A stretch of 64,000 bases of DNA from Porticoccaceae bacterium (GCA_018069525.1 JAGPUQ010000002.1:62001-126000); one strand, 5' to 3'; positions 1-8,813 are shown, counted from the stretch's first letter. Notes: generated by a model not told the origin, from the letters alone. Numbers and translations: made by a program.

Positions 1-2
1 CC

Positions 3-485
3 GTGCGTTTCGACCACTGCCTGGTGTACGGTGAAGATTTGGATGCCTCGGTGAAATTGTTTACCGAAGTCCTGGGTTTTCAGCTCACTGAGCAAATTGT
101 CGATGGCGACTTACAGTTAGCGGCATTTCTAACCTGCTCTATGAAAGCCCACGATGTAGCGTTTATCCGCCAGGAAGGGCCAGGCAAACTTCACCACGCG
201 TCTTTTCTGCTCAAAACCTGGGAAGAGGTGCTGCGTGCAGCGGATATTATTTCGATGAAAGACATCCCGATTGATATTGGCCCCACCCGGCACGGCTTAA
301 CCCGCGGTCAGACCATCTATTTCTTTGACCCCTCCGGTAATCGCAACGAGGTGTTTGCCGAAGACAGCCATGTCTATCCAGATACCCCGGTATTAACCTG
401 GACAGCAGACAATATCGGCCAGGCCATCTTCTATCACTCGCGGGAGCTTAATGAACGCTTTATGGGCGTGACGACCGGGGCCTGA
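3..485 (+). CDS. xylE: Catechol 2,3-dioxygenase, C-terminal part (cut by window edge)
   Basis: Extradiol ring-cleavage enzyme that opens catechol to 2-hydroxymuconic semialdehyde in the cytoplasm. Only the catalytic C-terminal domain is inside the window; the frame is open to the left edge, so about 140-150 residues are missing compared with the usual ~307. Numbering from base 3, the Fe(II) ligands are visible with the XylE spacing: His5 (FDHC), His65 (LHHASF) and Glu116 (NRNEVF), plus the family signature GPTRHGLT before it. The first codon shown is an internal GTG, not the start. It is the first enzyme of the meta pathway whose later steps follow immediately. The assignment to the single-ring catechol type (rather than bphC type) rests on overall resemblance to XylE/DmpB. 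Confidence 0.93.
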   Translation: MRFDHCLVYGEDLDASVKLFTEVLGFQLTEQIVDGDLQLAAFLTCSMKAHDVAFIRQEGPGKLHHASFLLKTWEEVLRAADIISMKDIPIDIGPTRHGLTRGQTIYFFDPSGNRNEVFAEDSHVYPDTPVLTWTADNIGQAIFYHSRELNERFMGVTTGA

Positions 486-813
486 TGTTAGTGTCTGGTA
501 TTAGTGCTTGGGATAGAATTGATGGACGACAAATCGGGTTCTGGCTCAACTAGTTAATAGTTGATCTAGAGCCCGAGTCAAATACCGCTTAAGTAGTGAG
601 CTTGTTTGTAGGCGTAACTGGCCATCTTGATTTCTGGCACTAAACTGCATTAAAAACAATGTATTATATTGATTTTCTAATGTAAATACGAGAAATGATT
701 GGCGCGCACGCGATTGCTTTGGGGCGTGCAACGCATTACAATTTGCGGAAAGCTGGAATACGAGTCGTTGCCAGGTTTCTACACCTGGCAGCAAAATACT
801 GGAACCATAATAC
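486..813. promoter_or_regulatory. Intergenic region upstream of the semialdehyde dehydrogenase with two inverted repeats
   Basis: No credible gene. Two hairpin-forming repeats are visible. The first is at 546-564 (TCAACTA, 5-nt loop, TAGTTGA), enclosed by GGCTC 543-547 and GAGCC 569-573. The second is at 767-792: a nine-pair stem with one G-T wobble (GTTGCCAGG / CCTGGCAGC) and an 8-nt loop, ending about 21 bases before the GTG start of the next gene. Neither is followed by a T run, so neither looks like an intrinsic terminator; operator, processing site or attenuation element are all possible. No convincing sigma-70 pair was found. Confidence 0.45.
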
Positions 814-2268
814 GTGAAAGAATTTAAACACTTTATCAACGGTGAGTTCGTTACTTCTGCCCTTACCTTCGAGAATCGCTGTCCTGCCGACAATAGCGTC
901 ATCGGTACGATCTACGAAGCGGGTAAAGAGGAAGTCGATGGGGCTGTAAGAGCCGCCAAAGCCGCCATGAAAGGTCCCTGGGGCAAATTGTCGGTCAATG
1001 CTCGTGTCGAATTATTGTACAAGGTCGCCGACCGTATTAACGAGCGCTTTGAAGATTTCGTTGAAGCCGAAGCCCGAGATACCGGTAAGCCCAAATCCCT
1101 GGCGCGGCATATCGATGTGCCTCGCGGTGCGGCCAATTTCAAAGTTTTTGCCGATATGATCAAGAACGAGCCCACCGAGGCCTTCCGTTTTGAAGGCCCC
1201 GATGGTGTACAGGCGACCAACATTGCCCATCGCACCGCCAAGGGCGTGATTGCGGTTATTAGTCCCTGGAATTTCCCCTTACTTCTGACGACCTGGAAAG
1301 TAGGCCCGGCACTGGCCTGTGGAAATACGGTCATCGTTAAACCCTCGGAAGAAACGCCCGCCACCACCACCTTGCTGGGTGAGGTGATGAACGAATGCGG
1401 CGTGCCAGCGGGTGTCTTTAACGTGGTACACGGCTTTGGCCCGGATTCTGCCGGGGAATTTTTAACCACCCACCCCGATGTCGACGCCATTACCTTTACG
1501 GGCGAAACCCGTACCGGCGAAGCGATTATGAAAGCGGCGTCAGTAGGTTTGCGGGATATCTCTCTGGAGTGCGGCGGTAAAAATCCAGCGATTGTGTTTG
1601 CCGATTGCGATTTGGAAAAAGCCGTAGCTGGCACCATGCGCTCGGTGTTCGTGAATTGCGGACAGGTGTGTTTGGCGACCGAACGCGTCTATGTCGAGCG
1701 CCCTATTTTTGATGCCTTTGTCGAGAAGCTGGCAGCGGCGGCGAGCAAGATTAAACTCGGCGCCCCCGATGATGCCGATGCCAATATGGGCTGTTTGATT
1801 AGTAAAGAGCATCAGCAAAAAGTTTTAAGCTACTACCAGCTCGCGGTAGAGGAAGGCGCAACCGTGGTACTCGGTGGCGGCGTACCCAAAATGGCGGCTG
1901 GTTTGGAGGAGGGCGCGTGGGTCGAGCCAACTATCTGGACGGGCCTGCCCGATGATGCCCGCGTGGTGATGGAAGAAGTGTTCGGTCCCTGCTGTCATAT
2001 CCGGCCTTTCGATAGTGAAGAAGAAGTGCTTGAGCTGGCCAACAACACCCACTATGGTTTGGGTGCATCGGTATGGACGGAAAACACTTCGCGAGCGATT
2101 CGCGTGTCAGAGCAATTAGAAGTGGGTTTGGTCTGGGTAAATTGCTGGTTCCTGCGGGATCTACGCACGCCCTTTGGTGGCGCCAAGCAGTCCGGTATTG
2201 GTCGTGAGGGTGGCGTACACTCACTGGAATTTTATACCGAGTTAAAAAATATTTGTATTCAACTTTAA
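814..2268 (+). CDS. xylG: 2-hydroxymuconic semialdehyde dehydrogenase
   Basis: NAD-dependent aldehyde dehydrogenase that oxidises 2-hydroxymuconic semialdehyde to 4-oxalocrotonate, the dehydrogenase branch of the meta pathway. The 484-residue length is normal. Catalytic Glu252 (SLECGGKNP) and nucleophile Cys286 (NCGQVCLATERV) are both present. The start is a GTG; the resulting N-terminus MKEFKHFINGEFV aligns with the known XylG/DmpC start, and only a weak GGA lies upstream. It is the first gene of the run xylG-J-Q-K-I, separated from xylE by 328 bases, so it may have its own promoter. The family is broad, but the neighbours make this substrate the best call. Confidence 0.93.
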   Translation: MKEFKHFINGEFVTSALTFENRCPADNSVIGTIYEAGKEEVDGAVRAAKAAMKGPWGKLSVNARVELLYKVADRINERFEDFVEAEARDTGKPKSLARHIDVPRGAANFKVFADMIKNEPTEAFRFEGPDGVQATNIAHRTAKGVIAVISPWNFPLLLTTWKVGPALACGNTVIVKPSEETPATTTLLGEVMNECGVPAGVFNVVHGFGPDSAGEFLTTHPDVDAITFTGETRTGEAIMKAASVGLRDISLECGGKNPAIVFADCDLEKAVAGTMRSVFVNCGQVCLATERVYVERPIFDAFVEKLAAAASKIKLGAPDDADANMGCLISKEHQQKVLSYYQLAVEEGATVVLGGGVPKMAAGLEEGAWVEPTIWTGLPDDARVVMEEVFGPCCHIRPFDSEEEVLELANNTHYGLGASVWTENTSRAIRVSEQLEVGLVWVNCWFLRDLRTPFGGAKQSGIGREGGVHSLEFYTELKNICIQL

Positions 2269-2303
2269 GAGCTTCGTAATCACGGGGCTATACCGGGGAA
2301 CCC

Positions 2304-3089
2304 ATGGATAAAAAACTAATTACTGCTTGTGGCGATGAATTGTACGAAGCGATGGTAAACCGTAAAACGGTCGCGCCGCTAACGGATCGCTACAGCGATA
2401 TTACGATTGACGATTCCTATCATATTTCCCTGCGCATGCTCGACCGTCGTGTCGAGGCTGGGGCAAAAATTATTGGTAAAAAAATCGGTGTGACCAGTAA
2501 AGCGGTAATGAATATGCTCAATGTTCATCAGCCCGATTTTGGTTATCTGACTGATGATATGGTCTACGCTAGCGGCACCGAAGTGCCAATTTCCGAACAA
2601 TTAATTCAACCCCGTGCCGAAGGTGAAATTGCGTTTATTTTAAAACGCGATTTATGTGGACCGGGTGTGACCAACGCCGATGTAATTCGCGCCACCGAGT
2701 GTGTATTACCGTGCTTCGAAATTGTCGATTCCCGCGTTCACGACTGGAAAATTAAAATTCAGGATACCGTTGCCGATAACGCCTCTTGTGGTTTGTTTGT
2801 ACTGGGCGATAGCGCAGTTGATCCCCGTAAGGTCGACCTGACTACCTGCGGCATGGTGGTGGAAAAAAATGGTGCCATCCTCAGCACGGGTGCTGGTGCA
2901 GCGGCCCTGGGTTCACCGGTAAATTGTGTGGCCTGGCTGGCGAATACCCTGGGTGAGTTTGGTATTAGCTTGAAAGCGGGTGAAGTAATTTTGTCTGGCT
3001 CGTTGGTGCCATTGGAGCCGGTGGTGGCTGGAGATTTTATGCGCGTTGATATTGGTGGAATTGGTTCCGCCTCGGTGCGTTTCGTTTAG
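2304..3089 (+). CDS. xylJ: 2-oxopent-4-enoate (2-hydroxypenta-2,4-dienoate) hydratase
   Basis: Adds water to 2-hydroxypenta-2,4-dienoate giving 4-hydroxy-2-oxovalerate. The 261 residues are the usual length of the DmpE/XylJ/MhpD family. The divalent-metal ligands are in place: Glu106 and Glu108 (PRAEGEIAF) and Glu139 (CFEIVDSR). The protein is homologous to the decarboxylase encoded at 5118-5918; in these pathways hydratase and decarboxylase are paralogues that physically associate. Thirty-five bases separate it from xylG, with GGGGAA ahead of the ATG as a ribosome binding site. Confidence 0.93.
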   Translation: MDKKLITACGDELYEAMVNRKTVAPLTDRYSDITIDDSYHISLRMLDRRVEAGAKIIGKKIGVTSKAVMNMLNVHQPDFGYLTDDMVYASGTEVPISEQLIQPRAEGEIAFILKRDLCGPGVTNADVIRATECVLPCFEIVDSRVHDWKIKIQDTVADNASCGLFVLGDSAVDPRKVDLTTCGMVVEKNGAILSTGAGAAALGSPVNCVAWLANTLGEFGISLKAGEVILSGSLVPLEPVVAGDFMRVDIGGIGSASVRFV

Positions 3090-3137
3090 TTTGATTAGAA
3101 ATTTAGCACGCTTTAAATATCGTATTGAGGTTCTGTT

Positions 3138-4052
3138 ATGAGTAAAAAATTAAAAGCGGCCATTATTGGGCCCGGTAATATTGGCACCGACTTGCTGATG
3201 AAAGCTATGCGCAGCGACTGGATTGAGCCCGTGTGGATGGTAGGTGTCGATCCGGAATCGGAAGGCTTAAAGCGCGCCAAAGAATTTGGTATGAAAACTA
3301 CGGCCGAAGGCGTGGATGGCATGTTGGCCCATGTTGTCGAAGACGATATCCGTATCGCCTTTGATGCCACCTCGGCCTACGTACATGCCGAAAACAGCAG
3401 CAAACTCAATGCCCTTGGCGTGGTGATGATCGATCTCACACCTGCGGCGATTGGCCCGTTTTGCATTCCGCCAGTGAACCTTAAAACCCACGCCCAGAAG
3501 TTGGAAATGAACGTCAATATGGTGACCTGTGGTGGTCAGGCCACTATTCCCATGGTGGCGGCAATATCCTCGGTGCAAGAGGTTGCTTACGGTGAGATTA
3601 TTGCGACGGCGGCCTCTAAATCTGTTGGTCCCGGCACGCGAATGAACATCGATGAATTTACCCGCACTACTTCTGCGGGTGTCGAGCAAGTGGGTGGGGC
3701 TAAAAAAGGTAAGGCGATTATTATTATTAATCCGGCGGAACCGCCCATGATTATGCGCGATACCGTTCATTGTTTAACGGAAGACGAGCCCGATCAGGAC
3801 GCGATTACAAAATCAATACTGGCGATGGTTGAAGAAGTTAAAAAATATGTTCCCGGTTATCGCCTGGTTAATGGCCCGATCTTTGACGGCAAGCGGGTTT
3901 CTATCTTTTTAGAAGTGGAGGGCCTGGGAGATTTCCTACCCAAATATGCGGGTAATCTTGACATTATGACGGCTGCTGCTTTACGCACGGCGGAAATGTT
4001 TGCCGAAGAAGCCGCGAGCGGTACGATTGAATTACCGGCGCGTGCGGCCTAA
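3138..4052 (+). CDS. xylQ: Acetaldehyde dehydrogenase (acetylating)
   Basis: Converts acetaldehyde, NAD+ and CoA to acetyl-CoA, the last step of the meta pathway. The N-terminal dinucleotide-binding loop GPGNIGTD (residues ~11-18) and the catalytic cysteine Cys131 (MVTCGGQAT) are visible; 304 residues is typical of DmpF/MhpF/BphJ. It normally forms a channelling complex with the aldolase encoded 16 bases downstream (DmpFG type), so toxic acetaldehyde is passed directly between subunits. Start ATG follows a weak purine-rich stretch (GAGG). Confidence 0.95.
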   Translation: MSKKLKAAIIGPGNIGTDLLMKAMRSDWIEPVWMVGVDPESEGLKRAKEFGMKTTAEGVDGMLAHVVEDDIRIAFDATSAYVHAENSSKLNALGVVMIDLTPAAIGPFCIPPVNLKTHAQKLEMNVNMVTCGGQATIPMVAAISSVQEVAYGEIIATAASKSVGPGTRMNIDEFTRTTSAGVEQVGGAKKGKAIIIINPAEPPMIMRDTVHCLTEDEPDQDAITKSILAMVEEVKKYVPGYRLVNGPIFDGKRVSIFLEVEGLGDFLPKYAGNLDIMTAAALRTAEMFAEEAASGTIELPARAA

Positions 4053-4068
4053 GGAATAAGAGGAAAAA

Positions 4069-5118
4069 ATGATGAATTTGAAAGGCAGAAAAATTACCGT
4101 ACACGATATGAGTTTACGGGATGGCATGCACGCGAAGCAGCATCAAATCAGTATTGAAGAAATGAAAAGTGTTTCTCAAGGTTTGGATGAGGCGGGTGTA
4201 CCGCTAATCGAAGTCACTCACGGCGATGGTCTGGGTGGTGCTTCGGTGAACTGGGGGTTTCCTGCGGCCAGCGATGAAGAATACTTGCGTGCGGTTATTC
4301 CGGGATTAAAAAATGCCAAAGTATCGGCACTTTTATTGCCGGGGGTTGGCACAGTTGATCATCTGCGCATGGCGGCAGATTGCGGCATCAATACCATTCG
4401 TGTGGCGACGCATTGCACCGAAGCGGATGTGTCTTTACAACACATTAAGCTGGGTCGCGAAATGGGTTTGGATACCGTGGGTTTTTTGATGATGGCCCAC
4501 ATGATTGAGCCGGAAGAGATTTTGGTGCAAGCCAAGTTAATGGAATCCTACGGCGCCAATTGTCTGTACGTGACCGATTCCGCTGGCTACATGTTGCCCG
4601 ATGACGTGAGTTCGCGAATCAAAATATTGCGGGATAATCTGCTGCCTGAAACCGAATTGGGTTTTCACGGGCATCACAATTTAGCTATGGGTGTGGCGAA
4701 TTCCCTGGCTGCCGTTGAAGCCGGAGCTAACCGCATTGATTGCGCCTGTGGCGGTATGGGTGCGGGTGCCGGCAATACACCGATGGAAGTTTTCGTTGCC
4801 GTGTGTGATCGCATGGGTATCGAAACCGGTGTCGATGTCTTCAAGATTTCCGATGTAGCCGAAGATCTGGTCACACCGATGTTGGATTTCCCGGTGCGCA
4901 TTGATCGTAATTCGCTGACTCTGGGTTATGCCGGTGTGTATTCTTCGTTTTTATTATTCGCCAAACGTGCGGAAGAAAATTACGGCATTCCCGCTCGCGA
5001 CTTATTGCTCGAAATGGGGCGTCGCAAAATGGTCGGCGGTCAGGAAGATATGATCGAAGATATCGCCTTGACCATGGCAAAAGAACGTAAAGCCGCAAAT
5101 GAAAGGAAAGCATCCTGA
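4069..5118 (+). CDS. xylK: 4-hydroxy-2-oxovalerate aldolase
   Basis: Cleaves 4-hydroxy-2-oxovalerate to pyruvate and acetaldehyde. It is a DRE-TIM metallolyase of 349 residues. Counting from the first of two adjacent ATG codons, the family residues sit at the DmpG positions: Arg17, Asp18 and His21 (SLRDGMHAK) and the metal ligands His200 and His202 (GFHGHHN). A C-terminal DmpG communication domain follows the barrel. AGAGGAAAAA precedes the start. The stop overlaps the next start in TGATG, so aldolase and decarboxylase are translationally coupled. Works with the preceding acetaldehyde dehydrogenase. Confidence 0.95.
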   Translation: MMNLKGRKITVHDMSLRDGMHAKQHQISIEEMKSVSQGLDEAGVPLIEVTHGDGLGGASVNWGFPAASDEEYLRAVIPGLKNAKVSALLLPGVGTVDHLRMAADCGINTIRVATHCTEADVSLQHIKLGREMGLDTVGFLMMAHMIEPEEILVQAKLMESYGANCLYVTDSAGYMLPDDVSSRIKILRDNLLPETELGFHGHHNLAMGVANSLAAVEAGANRIDCACGGMGAGAGNTPMEVFVAVCDRMGIETGVDVFKISDVAEDLVTPMLDFPVRIDRNSLTLGYAGVYSSFLLFAKRAEENYGIPARDLLLEMGRRKMVGGQEDMIEDIALTMAKERKAANERKAS

Positions 5119-5918
5119 TGGCAAACCCAAAGAAAATGACCGAGCAGCAAATTGCTGAGGTAGCAGAGCTGCTGGAAAACGCCGAGCTCAATGCTCAGGA
5201 CGTGGTTAAGGTAACCGATAAATATCCCGATATGAGTTTTAGCGAAGCCCTCGACGTGCAGTGGGCGATTCGCGCGCGCAAAGAAGCTCGCGGTACGCGT
5301 ATTGTCGGTATGAAAATGGGTTTAACCTCCTGGGCGAAAATGGCGCAGATGGGTGTCGATAAACCTTGCTATGGTTTTCTCGCCGATTATTTCAGCGTGC
5401 CCCAGGGCGGCGAAATAAAGATGGAAGAATTGATTCACCCCAAGGTAGAAGCAGAAATTGCTTTTATGATGGATAAGGAACTGTCTGGTCCCGGTTGTCA
5501 TGTCGGTGACGTCTTAGCGGCGACGGATTTTATTGTGCCCGCAGTAGAAATTATTGATTCTCGCTATGAGAATTTTAAATTCGATTTACCCAGTGTGATT
5601 GCCGATAACTCTTCGTCTTGCCGTTTTGTGATCGGTGGTCGACCGTTGCCCGTTGATAGCATTGATATGCGTACTACCGGTGTGGTGATGGAAAAAAATG
5701 GAGCTGTAGTTGAGTTAGGCGCTGGTGCAGCGGTATTGGGTAATCCCGCCGCCAGTGTGGCAATGTTGGTGAACATGCTGGCCGAGCGCGGTGAAGTTTT
5801 GCCAGCCGGTAGCTTTGTAATGACCGGCGGTATTACTGCCGCGGTTGCCGTCGAAGCGGGAGACTCTATTGTGGTGCGTTACCAGCACCTCGGCGATGTG
5901 ACGATGAAGTTTGTCTAG
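5118..5918 (+). CDS. xylI: 4-oxalocrotonate (2-oxo-3-hexenedioate) decarboxylase
   Basis: Decarboxylates 2-oxo-3-hexenedioate to 2-hydroxypenta-2,4-dienoate, feeding the hydratase. It has 266 residues in the fumarylacetoacetase-like fold shared with XylJ; the metal-binding Glu pair occurs in HPKVEAEIAF and the third acidic ligand in VEIIDSRYENF. The ATG lies within the TGATG overlap with the aldolase. A strong hairpin terminator follows 27 bases after the stop, so this is the last gene of the forward meta operon. Distinction from XylJ rests on gene order and the longer N-terminus. Confidence 0.93.
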   Translation: MANPKKMTEQQIAEVAELLENAELNAQDVVKVTDKYPDMSFSEALDVQWAIRARKEARGTRIVGMKMGLTSWAKMAQMGVDKPCYGFLADYFSVPQGGEIKMEELIHPKVEAEIAFMMDKELSGPGCHVGDVLAATDFIVPAVEIIDSRYENFKFDLPSVIADNSSSCRFVIGGRPLPVDSIDMRTTGVVMEKNGAVVELGAGAAVLGNPAASVAMLVNMLAERGEVLPAGSFVMTGGITAAVAVEAGDSIVVRYQHLGDVTMKFV

Positions 5919-5944
5919 AATTTGAAAGCGATTAAATCCAGGAA

Positions 5945-5979
5945 AAAAGCCGAGACGGGTTTAAGTTGTCTCGGCTTTT
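5945..5979. terminator. Bidirectional intrinsic terminator at the end of the meta operon
   Basis: Twelve-base perfect inverted repeat, AAAAGCCGAGAC (5945-5956) and GTCTCGGCTTTT (5968-5979), with an 11-nt loop. It has an A run on one side and a T run on the other, so it can act on both strands. The right arm lies inside the last codons of the convergent tautomerase gene (stop at 5961-5963), so for that gene the hairpin starts within the coding sequence. Confidence 0.9.
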
Positions 5980-6149
5980 GACTTTCCGGCAACACCAAAA
6001 TGCTCCGGTGGAATTTCCCGCAGGATGACCCGCACCGCTTGGCGGGGCGCATCGACGGCGCGAATGGCGGCATCGGTTAATTCAGCGATAAGATCCGCTT
6101 TTTGTTTCTTGCTGCGGCCTTCGAGCATGGTAACTTCGATAATAGGCAT
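5961..6149 (-). CDS. xylH: 4-oxalocrotonate tautomerase
   Basis: Isomerises 2-hydroxymuconate to 2-oxo-3-hexenedioate, between the dehydrogenase and decarboxylase steps. The 62-codon length is typical. After removal of Met the catalytic residues fall exactly where expected: Pro1, Arg11 (EGRSKK), Arg39 (AVRVILRE) and Phe50 (EHFGV). The ribosome binding site GAGGAAA precedes the ATG. Unusually for this pathway it is encoded on the strand opposite to xylG-J-Q-K-I and converges on it. It probably shares a transcript with the GlcG-like gene 87 bases upstream. Confidence 0.93.
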   Translation of the reverse strand: MPIIEVTMLEGRSKKQKADLIAELTDAAIRAVDAPRQAVRVILREIPPEHFGVAGKSKAETT

Positions 6150-6236
6150 CGTATTTCCTCAGTAGTGATTCTTCAGTAGTGCTTGCTTGTGCGATTCTAA
6201 AACCGCCTGTTTGATATTTGAATTAACTAGTTTCTA

Positions 6237-6677
6237 TTAAGCCTTGGACAGCAAAGCCAGGACTGCTTGTCGCCCGGCCTCGGCGCACTCCATATCTTGC
6301 TCTTCGGTGGCTCCGGATACGCCGATTCCGCCGATCATCATATCACCGTCGTAAATAGGGAAGCCGCCGCCGAACAGCACGCAATCGTCGCGACGAATCA
6401 AGCCCAGCTCAAGGGCGCGATTATCTTTTATCGCGCTGTACAACTCGTGGGGTGCCGCACCAAAACCCGCTGCGGTTTTGGCTTTATCGATGGCGATACT
6501 CACCGAGTAGGTAAAGGATTCTGGCATGCGTAGAAATGCACACAAGATACCGCTGGAATCGACCACGGCAGCGTTAATGGACACGCCGATTTTTTCGCCG
6601 TGAGCAATGGCGGCGGCCACCGCAGTATGGGCAGCGCTGGCGGAAATAACTCGTTTTTCAATAGAAATCGACGACAT
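6237..6677 (-). CDS. GlcG/HbpS-family (DUF336) protein
   Basis: A 146-residue cytoplasmic protein of the GlcG/HbpS heme-binding-like family; the segments AVVDSSGILCAFLRM, SIAIDKAKTAAGF, GGFPIYDGDMMIGGIGVSGA and the AEAGRQAVL tail are characteristic. No signal peptide is seen, unlike secreted HbpS. Members are often found in aromatic-degradation clusters, but their role there is not settled; some bind heme or corrinoids and others may act on small metabolites. It is upstream of the tautomerase on the same strand and divergent from the luciferase-like gene, sharing a repeat-rich promoter region with it. Confidence 0.8.
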   Translation of the reverse strand: MSSISIEKRVISASAAHTAVAAAIAHGEKIGVSINAAVVDSSGILCAFLRMPESFTYSVSIAIDKAKTAAGFGAAPHELYSAIKDNRALELGLIRRDDCVLFGGGFPIYDGDMMIGGIGVSGATEEQDMECAEAGRQAVLALLSKA

Positions 6678-6718
6678 GGTAGCTAGATCCTTGGTTATAA
6701 TAAGGGTGAATTTTTTAG

Positions 6719-6800
6719 CGATTTAACGATATAGATTTAACAATATAGATTATCGATATAGGCTCTCGATATAGGCTCTCGATATAGGCTCTCGATATAG
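6719..6800. repeat. Tandem 13-bp repeats in a divergent promoter region
   Basis: Three exact copies of TCGATATAGGCTC (6753-6765, 6766-6778, 6779-6791) plus a partial TCGATATAG (6792-6800). They are preceded by two degraded 14-base relatives (AACGATATAGATTT and AACAATATAGATTA). Each copy contains the palindrome-like core CGATATAG. The array fills the space between the divergently transcribed GlcG-like and luciferase-like genes, so it may be a regulator-binding array or simply a slippage-generated repeat. The 231-bp region holds no gene. Confidence 0.8.
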
Positions 6801-6909
6801 TAAATCCCTTAAAATACATTTGCCAGAGAAATAAACAACTTTCCTGAGCTCAGAAGAATGCGGTAAAGCGACTGTATTTGAAAATTTTTAAAAGGTAAGC
6901 AGTAGAAAT

Positions 6910-7992
6910 ATGTCCGAATTAAAATCGAAGTTAAAGTCAAAGCTACGTTTAAGTGTACTGGATCAATCTCCGGTACACGACGACCAAGCAGAATCATCGG
7001 GTGTTCGAACCACCGTCGCGCTGGCAAAAGCCTGCGATAAGTTGGGTTACTACCGCTATTGGTTAGCCGAGCACCACGGCACACCAGGCTACGCTGGCCC
7101 TTGTCCGGAAATTATGATCAGTAATGTCGCTCACGCAACCGAAAATATTCGCGTTGGCAGCGGCGGGGTGATGTTGCCTCATTACAGCGCGTTTAAAGTG
7201 GCAGAAATTTTTAAGATGCTCGAAGCCTCTCATCCCGGGCGCATTGACGTGGGTGTGGGGCGTGCGCCGGGCGGCGATATGCTGGTGTCCCAGGCACTTT
7301 CCGCGCCGCGGCAGACAATCCCCTCGGAATATTATCCCCAGCAAACCCAGGATTTAATCGGCTTTCTAAATAACGCTTTACCGGAGGGGCATCCTTATCA
7401 GCAGGTTGTTACCGTGCCCAGAGATGTTGGCGCGCCACCGGTATGGATGCTGGGCTCTGGTGATGGTAGTGCCGGTGTTGCAGGTATGTTGGGCACGGGT
7501 TTTGTGTTGGCTTTATTTATCGGTACGCACGACCGCTCCCCCCAAATTATCCAACAGTACCGCGATGCCTTTCAGCCGAACATGGCTCGGGATAAACCGG
7601 AGGCAATCATCGCTGTAGCGGCGATTTGTGCTGAGACCGAAGAAGAGGCGATTCGCGCTGCCAGCGGTCACGTCTACTGGAAAGTTCAGGCCTTCCGCCA
7701 CGGCAAGGTTGACTCGTTTTATTCACCGGATGAGGTGCTTGAGAAAAAGCAGCAGCTATCTCAGTCCGATCAGGCCTATTACGACGAAACCCTGGAAACC
7801 ATGATAGTAGGCACGCCGGAGCAGTGCCGAGAACAGTTGGAAGCATTGGCTGAAGAATATCAGGTCGATGAACTAATGATCGTGTGTGTCACCCATTCGT
7901 TTCAAACGCGAATGGAATCTTATACACTCTTAGCAAAGCAGTTTGCCTTATCACCCCAATCTGACTTAACCGAATCCAGTGGAGAAAAATAA
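6910..7992 (+). CDS. Luciferase-like (LLM class) flavin-dependent oxidoreductase
   Basis: A 360-residue TIM-barrel protein of the bacterial-luciferase superfamily, close to the MsnO8-type subgroup (SVLDQSP near the N-terminus, then RYWLAEHHGTPGYAGPCPE, and a GVGRAPGGD loop). Such enzymes use reduced flavin (FMNH2 or F420) to oxidise small organics; the substrate cannot be read from sequence. No flavin reductase gene is adjacent. Its stop overlaps the start of the ring-fission hydrolase (TAATG), a strong sign of co-function in the aromatic pathway, perhaps on a side product or an aldehyde. The N-terminal KSKLKSKL run is a small local duplication. Confidence 0.85.
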   Translation: MSELKSKLKSKLRLSVLDQSPVHDDQAESSGVRTTVALAKACDKLGYYRYWLAEHHGTPGYAGPCPEIMISNVAHATENIRVGSGGVMLPHYSAFKVAEIFKMLEASHPGRIDVGVGRAPGGDMLVSQALSAPRQTIPSEYYPQQTQDLIGFLNNALPEGHPYQQVVTVPRDVGAPPVWMLGSGDGSAGVAGMLGTGFVLALFIGTHDRSPQIIQQYRDAFQPNMARDKPEAIIAVAAICAETEEEAIRAASGHVYWKVQAFRHGKVDSFYSPDEVLEKKQQLSQSDQAYYDETLETMIVGTPEQCREQLEALAEEYQVDELMIVCVTHSFQTRMESYTLLAKQFALSPQSDLTESSGEK

Positions 7993-8813
7993 TGAGCGCC
8001 AATCCAGAAATTGCCAACAGTATTCAAACCGGTGCCTTTAAAACTAATTATCACGATGTGGGCGAGGGCGTGCCGGTATTTTTAATTCACGGCTCCGGGC
8101 CAGGTGTTACCGCCTGGGCTAACTGGCGGCTGGTGATTCCGGAATTAGCGAAACAGTTTCGTGTGATTGCGCCGGATATGGCGGGTTTTGGTTTTACCGA
8201 ACGCGTCGACGGTTACGAGTACACCATGGAAAACTGGGTGCAACACGCCGTCGATTTGATGGACGCTTTGGGGCTTGAGAAAGTCGATTTAGTGGGTAAT
8301 TCCTTTGGTGGCGCTCTGTCGGTTGCGCTGGCCATTAAATACCCCGAGCGCGTTAATCGTCTGGTATTAATGGGTGCCGCTGGTGTTTCCTTTGAGTTAA
8401 CCGGTCCTTTGGATGCGGCCTGGGGCTATGAACCTTCCTTCGAAAATATGCGAACAATGATGGATTATTTTGCCTACGATCGCGGTTTAGTGAGCGATGA
8501 GTTAGCACAGTTGCGTTATGAAGCCAGTATCCAACCGGGTTTTCAGGAAGCCTTTAGTCAAATGTTTCCGGCTCCCCGTCAACAGTGCATCGAAGCTCTG
8601 GCCAGTGACCCAGAAGATATTAAAAAGCTACCCCACGAGACACTGATTATTCACGGTCGCGAAGACGTAGTGGTGCCGCCCATTACCTCAAAAACTTTTT
8701 TTGAATTGATTCCCAGATCCCAACTACATATGTTCGGCCAGTGTGGGCACTGGACACAGATCGAGCAGAATGCTCGCTTTAATCAATTGGTGATTAATTT
8801 CTTTTCTGAATAG
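7992..8813 (+). CDS. xylF: 2-hydroxymuconic semialdehyde hydrolase (alpha/beta hydrolase)
   Basis: C-C bond hydrolase of the meta pathway that removes formate (or the corresponding acid) from the ring-fission product, giving 2-hydroxypenta-2,4-dienoate directly. It has 273 residues, with the catalytic triad Ser104 (GNSFGG), Asp225 (GREDVVVP) and His253 (CGHWTQ), and the oxyanion region HGSGPGVTAW. The ATG overlaps the previous stop, with GGAG at 7981-7984 as ribosome binding site. In TOL-like operons this gene lies between xylG and xylJ; here it is 2.8 kb away from the main operon. Presence of both hydrolase and dehydrogenase suggests several substituted catechols are used. Confidence 0.9.
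   Translation: MSANPEIANSIQTGAFKTNYHDVGEGVPVFLIHGSGPGVTAWANWRLVIPELAKQFRVIAPDMAGFGFTERVDGYEYTMENWVQHAVDLMDALGLEKVDLVGNSFGGALSVALAIKYPERVNRLVLMGAAGVSFELTGPLDAAWGYEPSFENMRTMMDYFAYDRGLVSDELAQLRYEASIQPGFQEAFSQMFPAPRQQCIEALASDPEDIKKLPHETLIIHGREDVVVPPITSKTFFELIPRSQLHMFGQCGHWTQIEQNARFNQLVINFFSE

Noticed and set aside
546-902. 118-codon minus-strand ORF upstream of and overlapping xylG
   Set aside because: It covers the start of xylG, has no ribosome binding site and no recognisable protein features; likely a chance frame.
912-1637. 241-codon minus-strand ORF antisense to xylG
   Set aside because: Ser/Thr/Pro-rich antisense frame inside a well-supported aldehyde dehydrogenase; a shadow of its codon bias.
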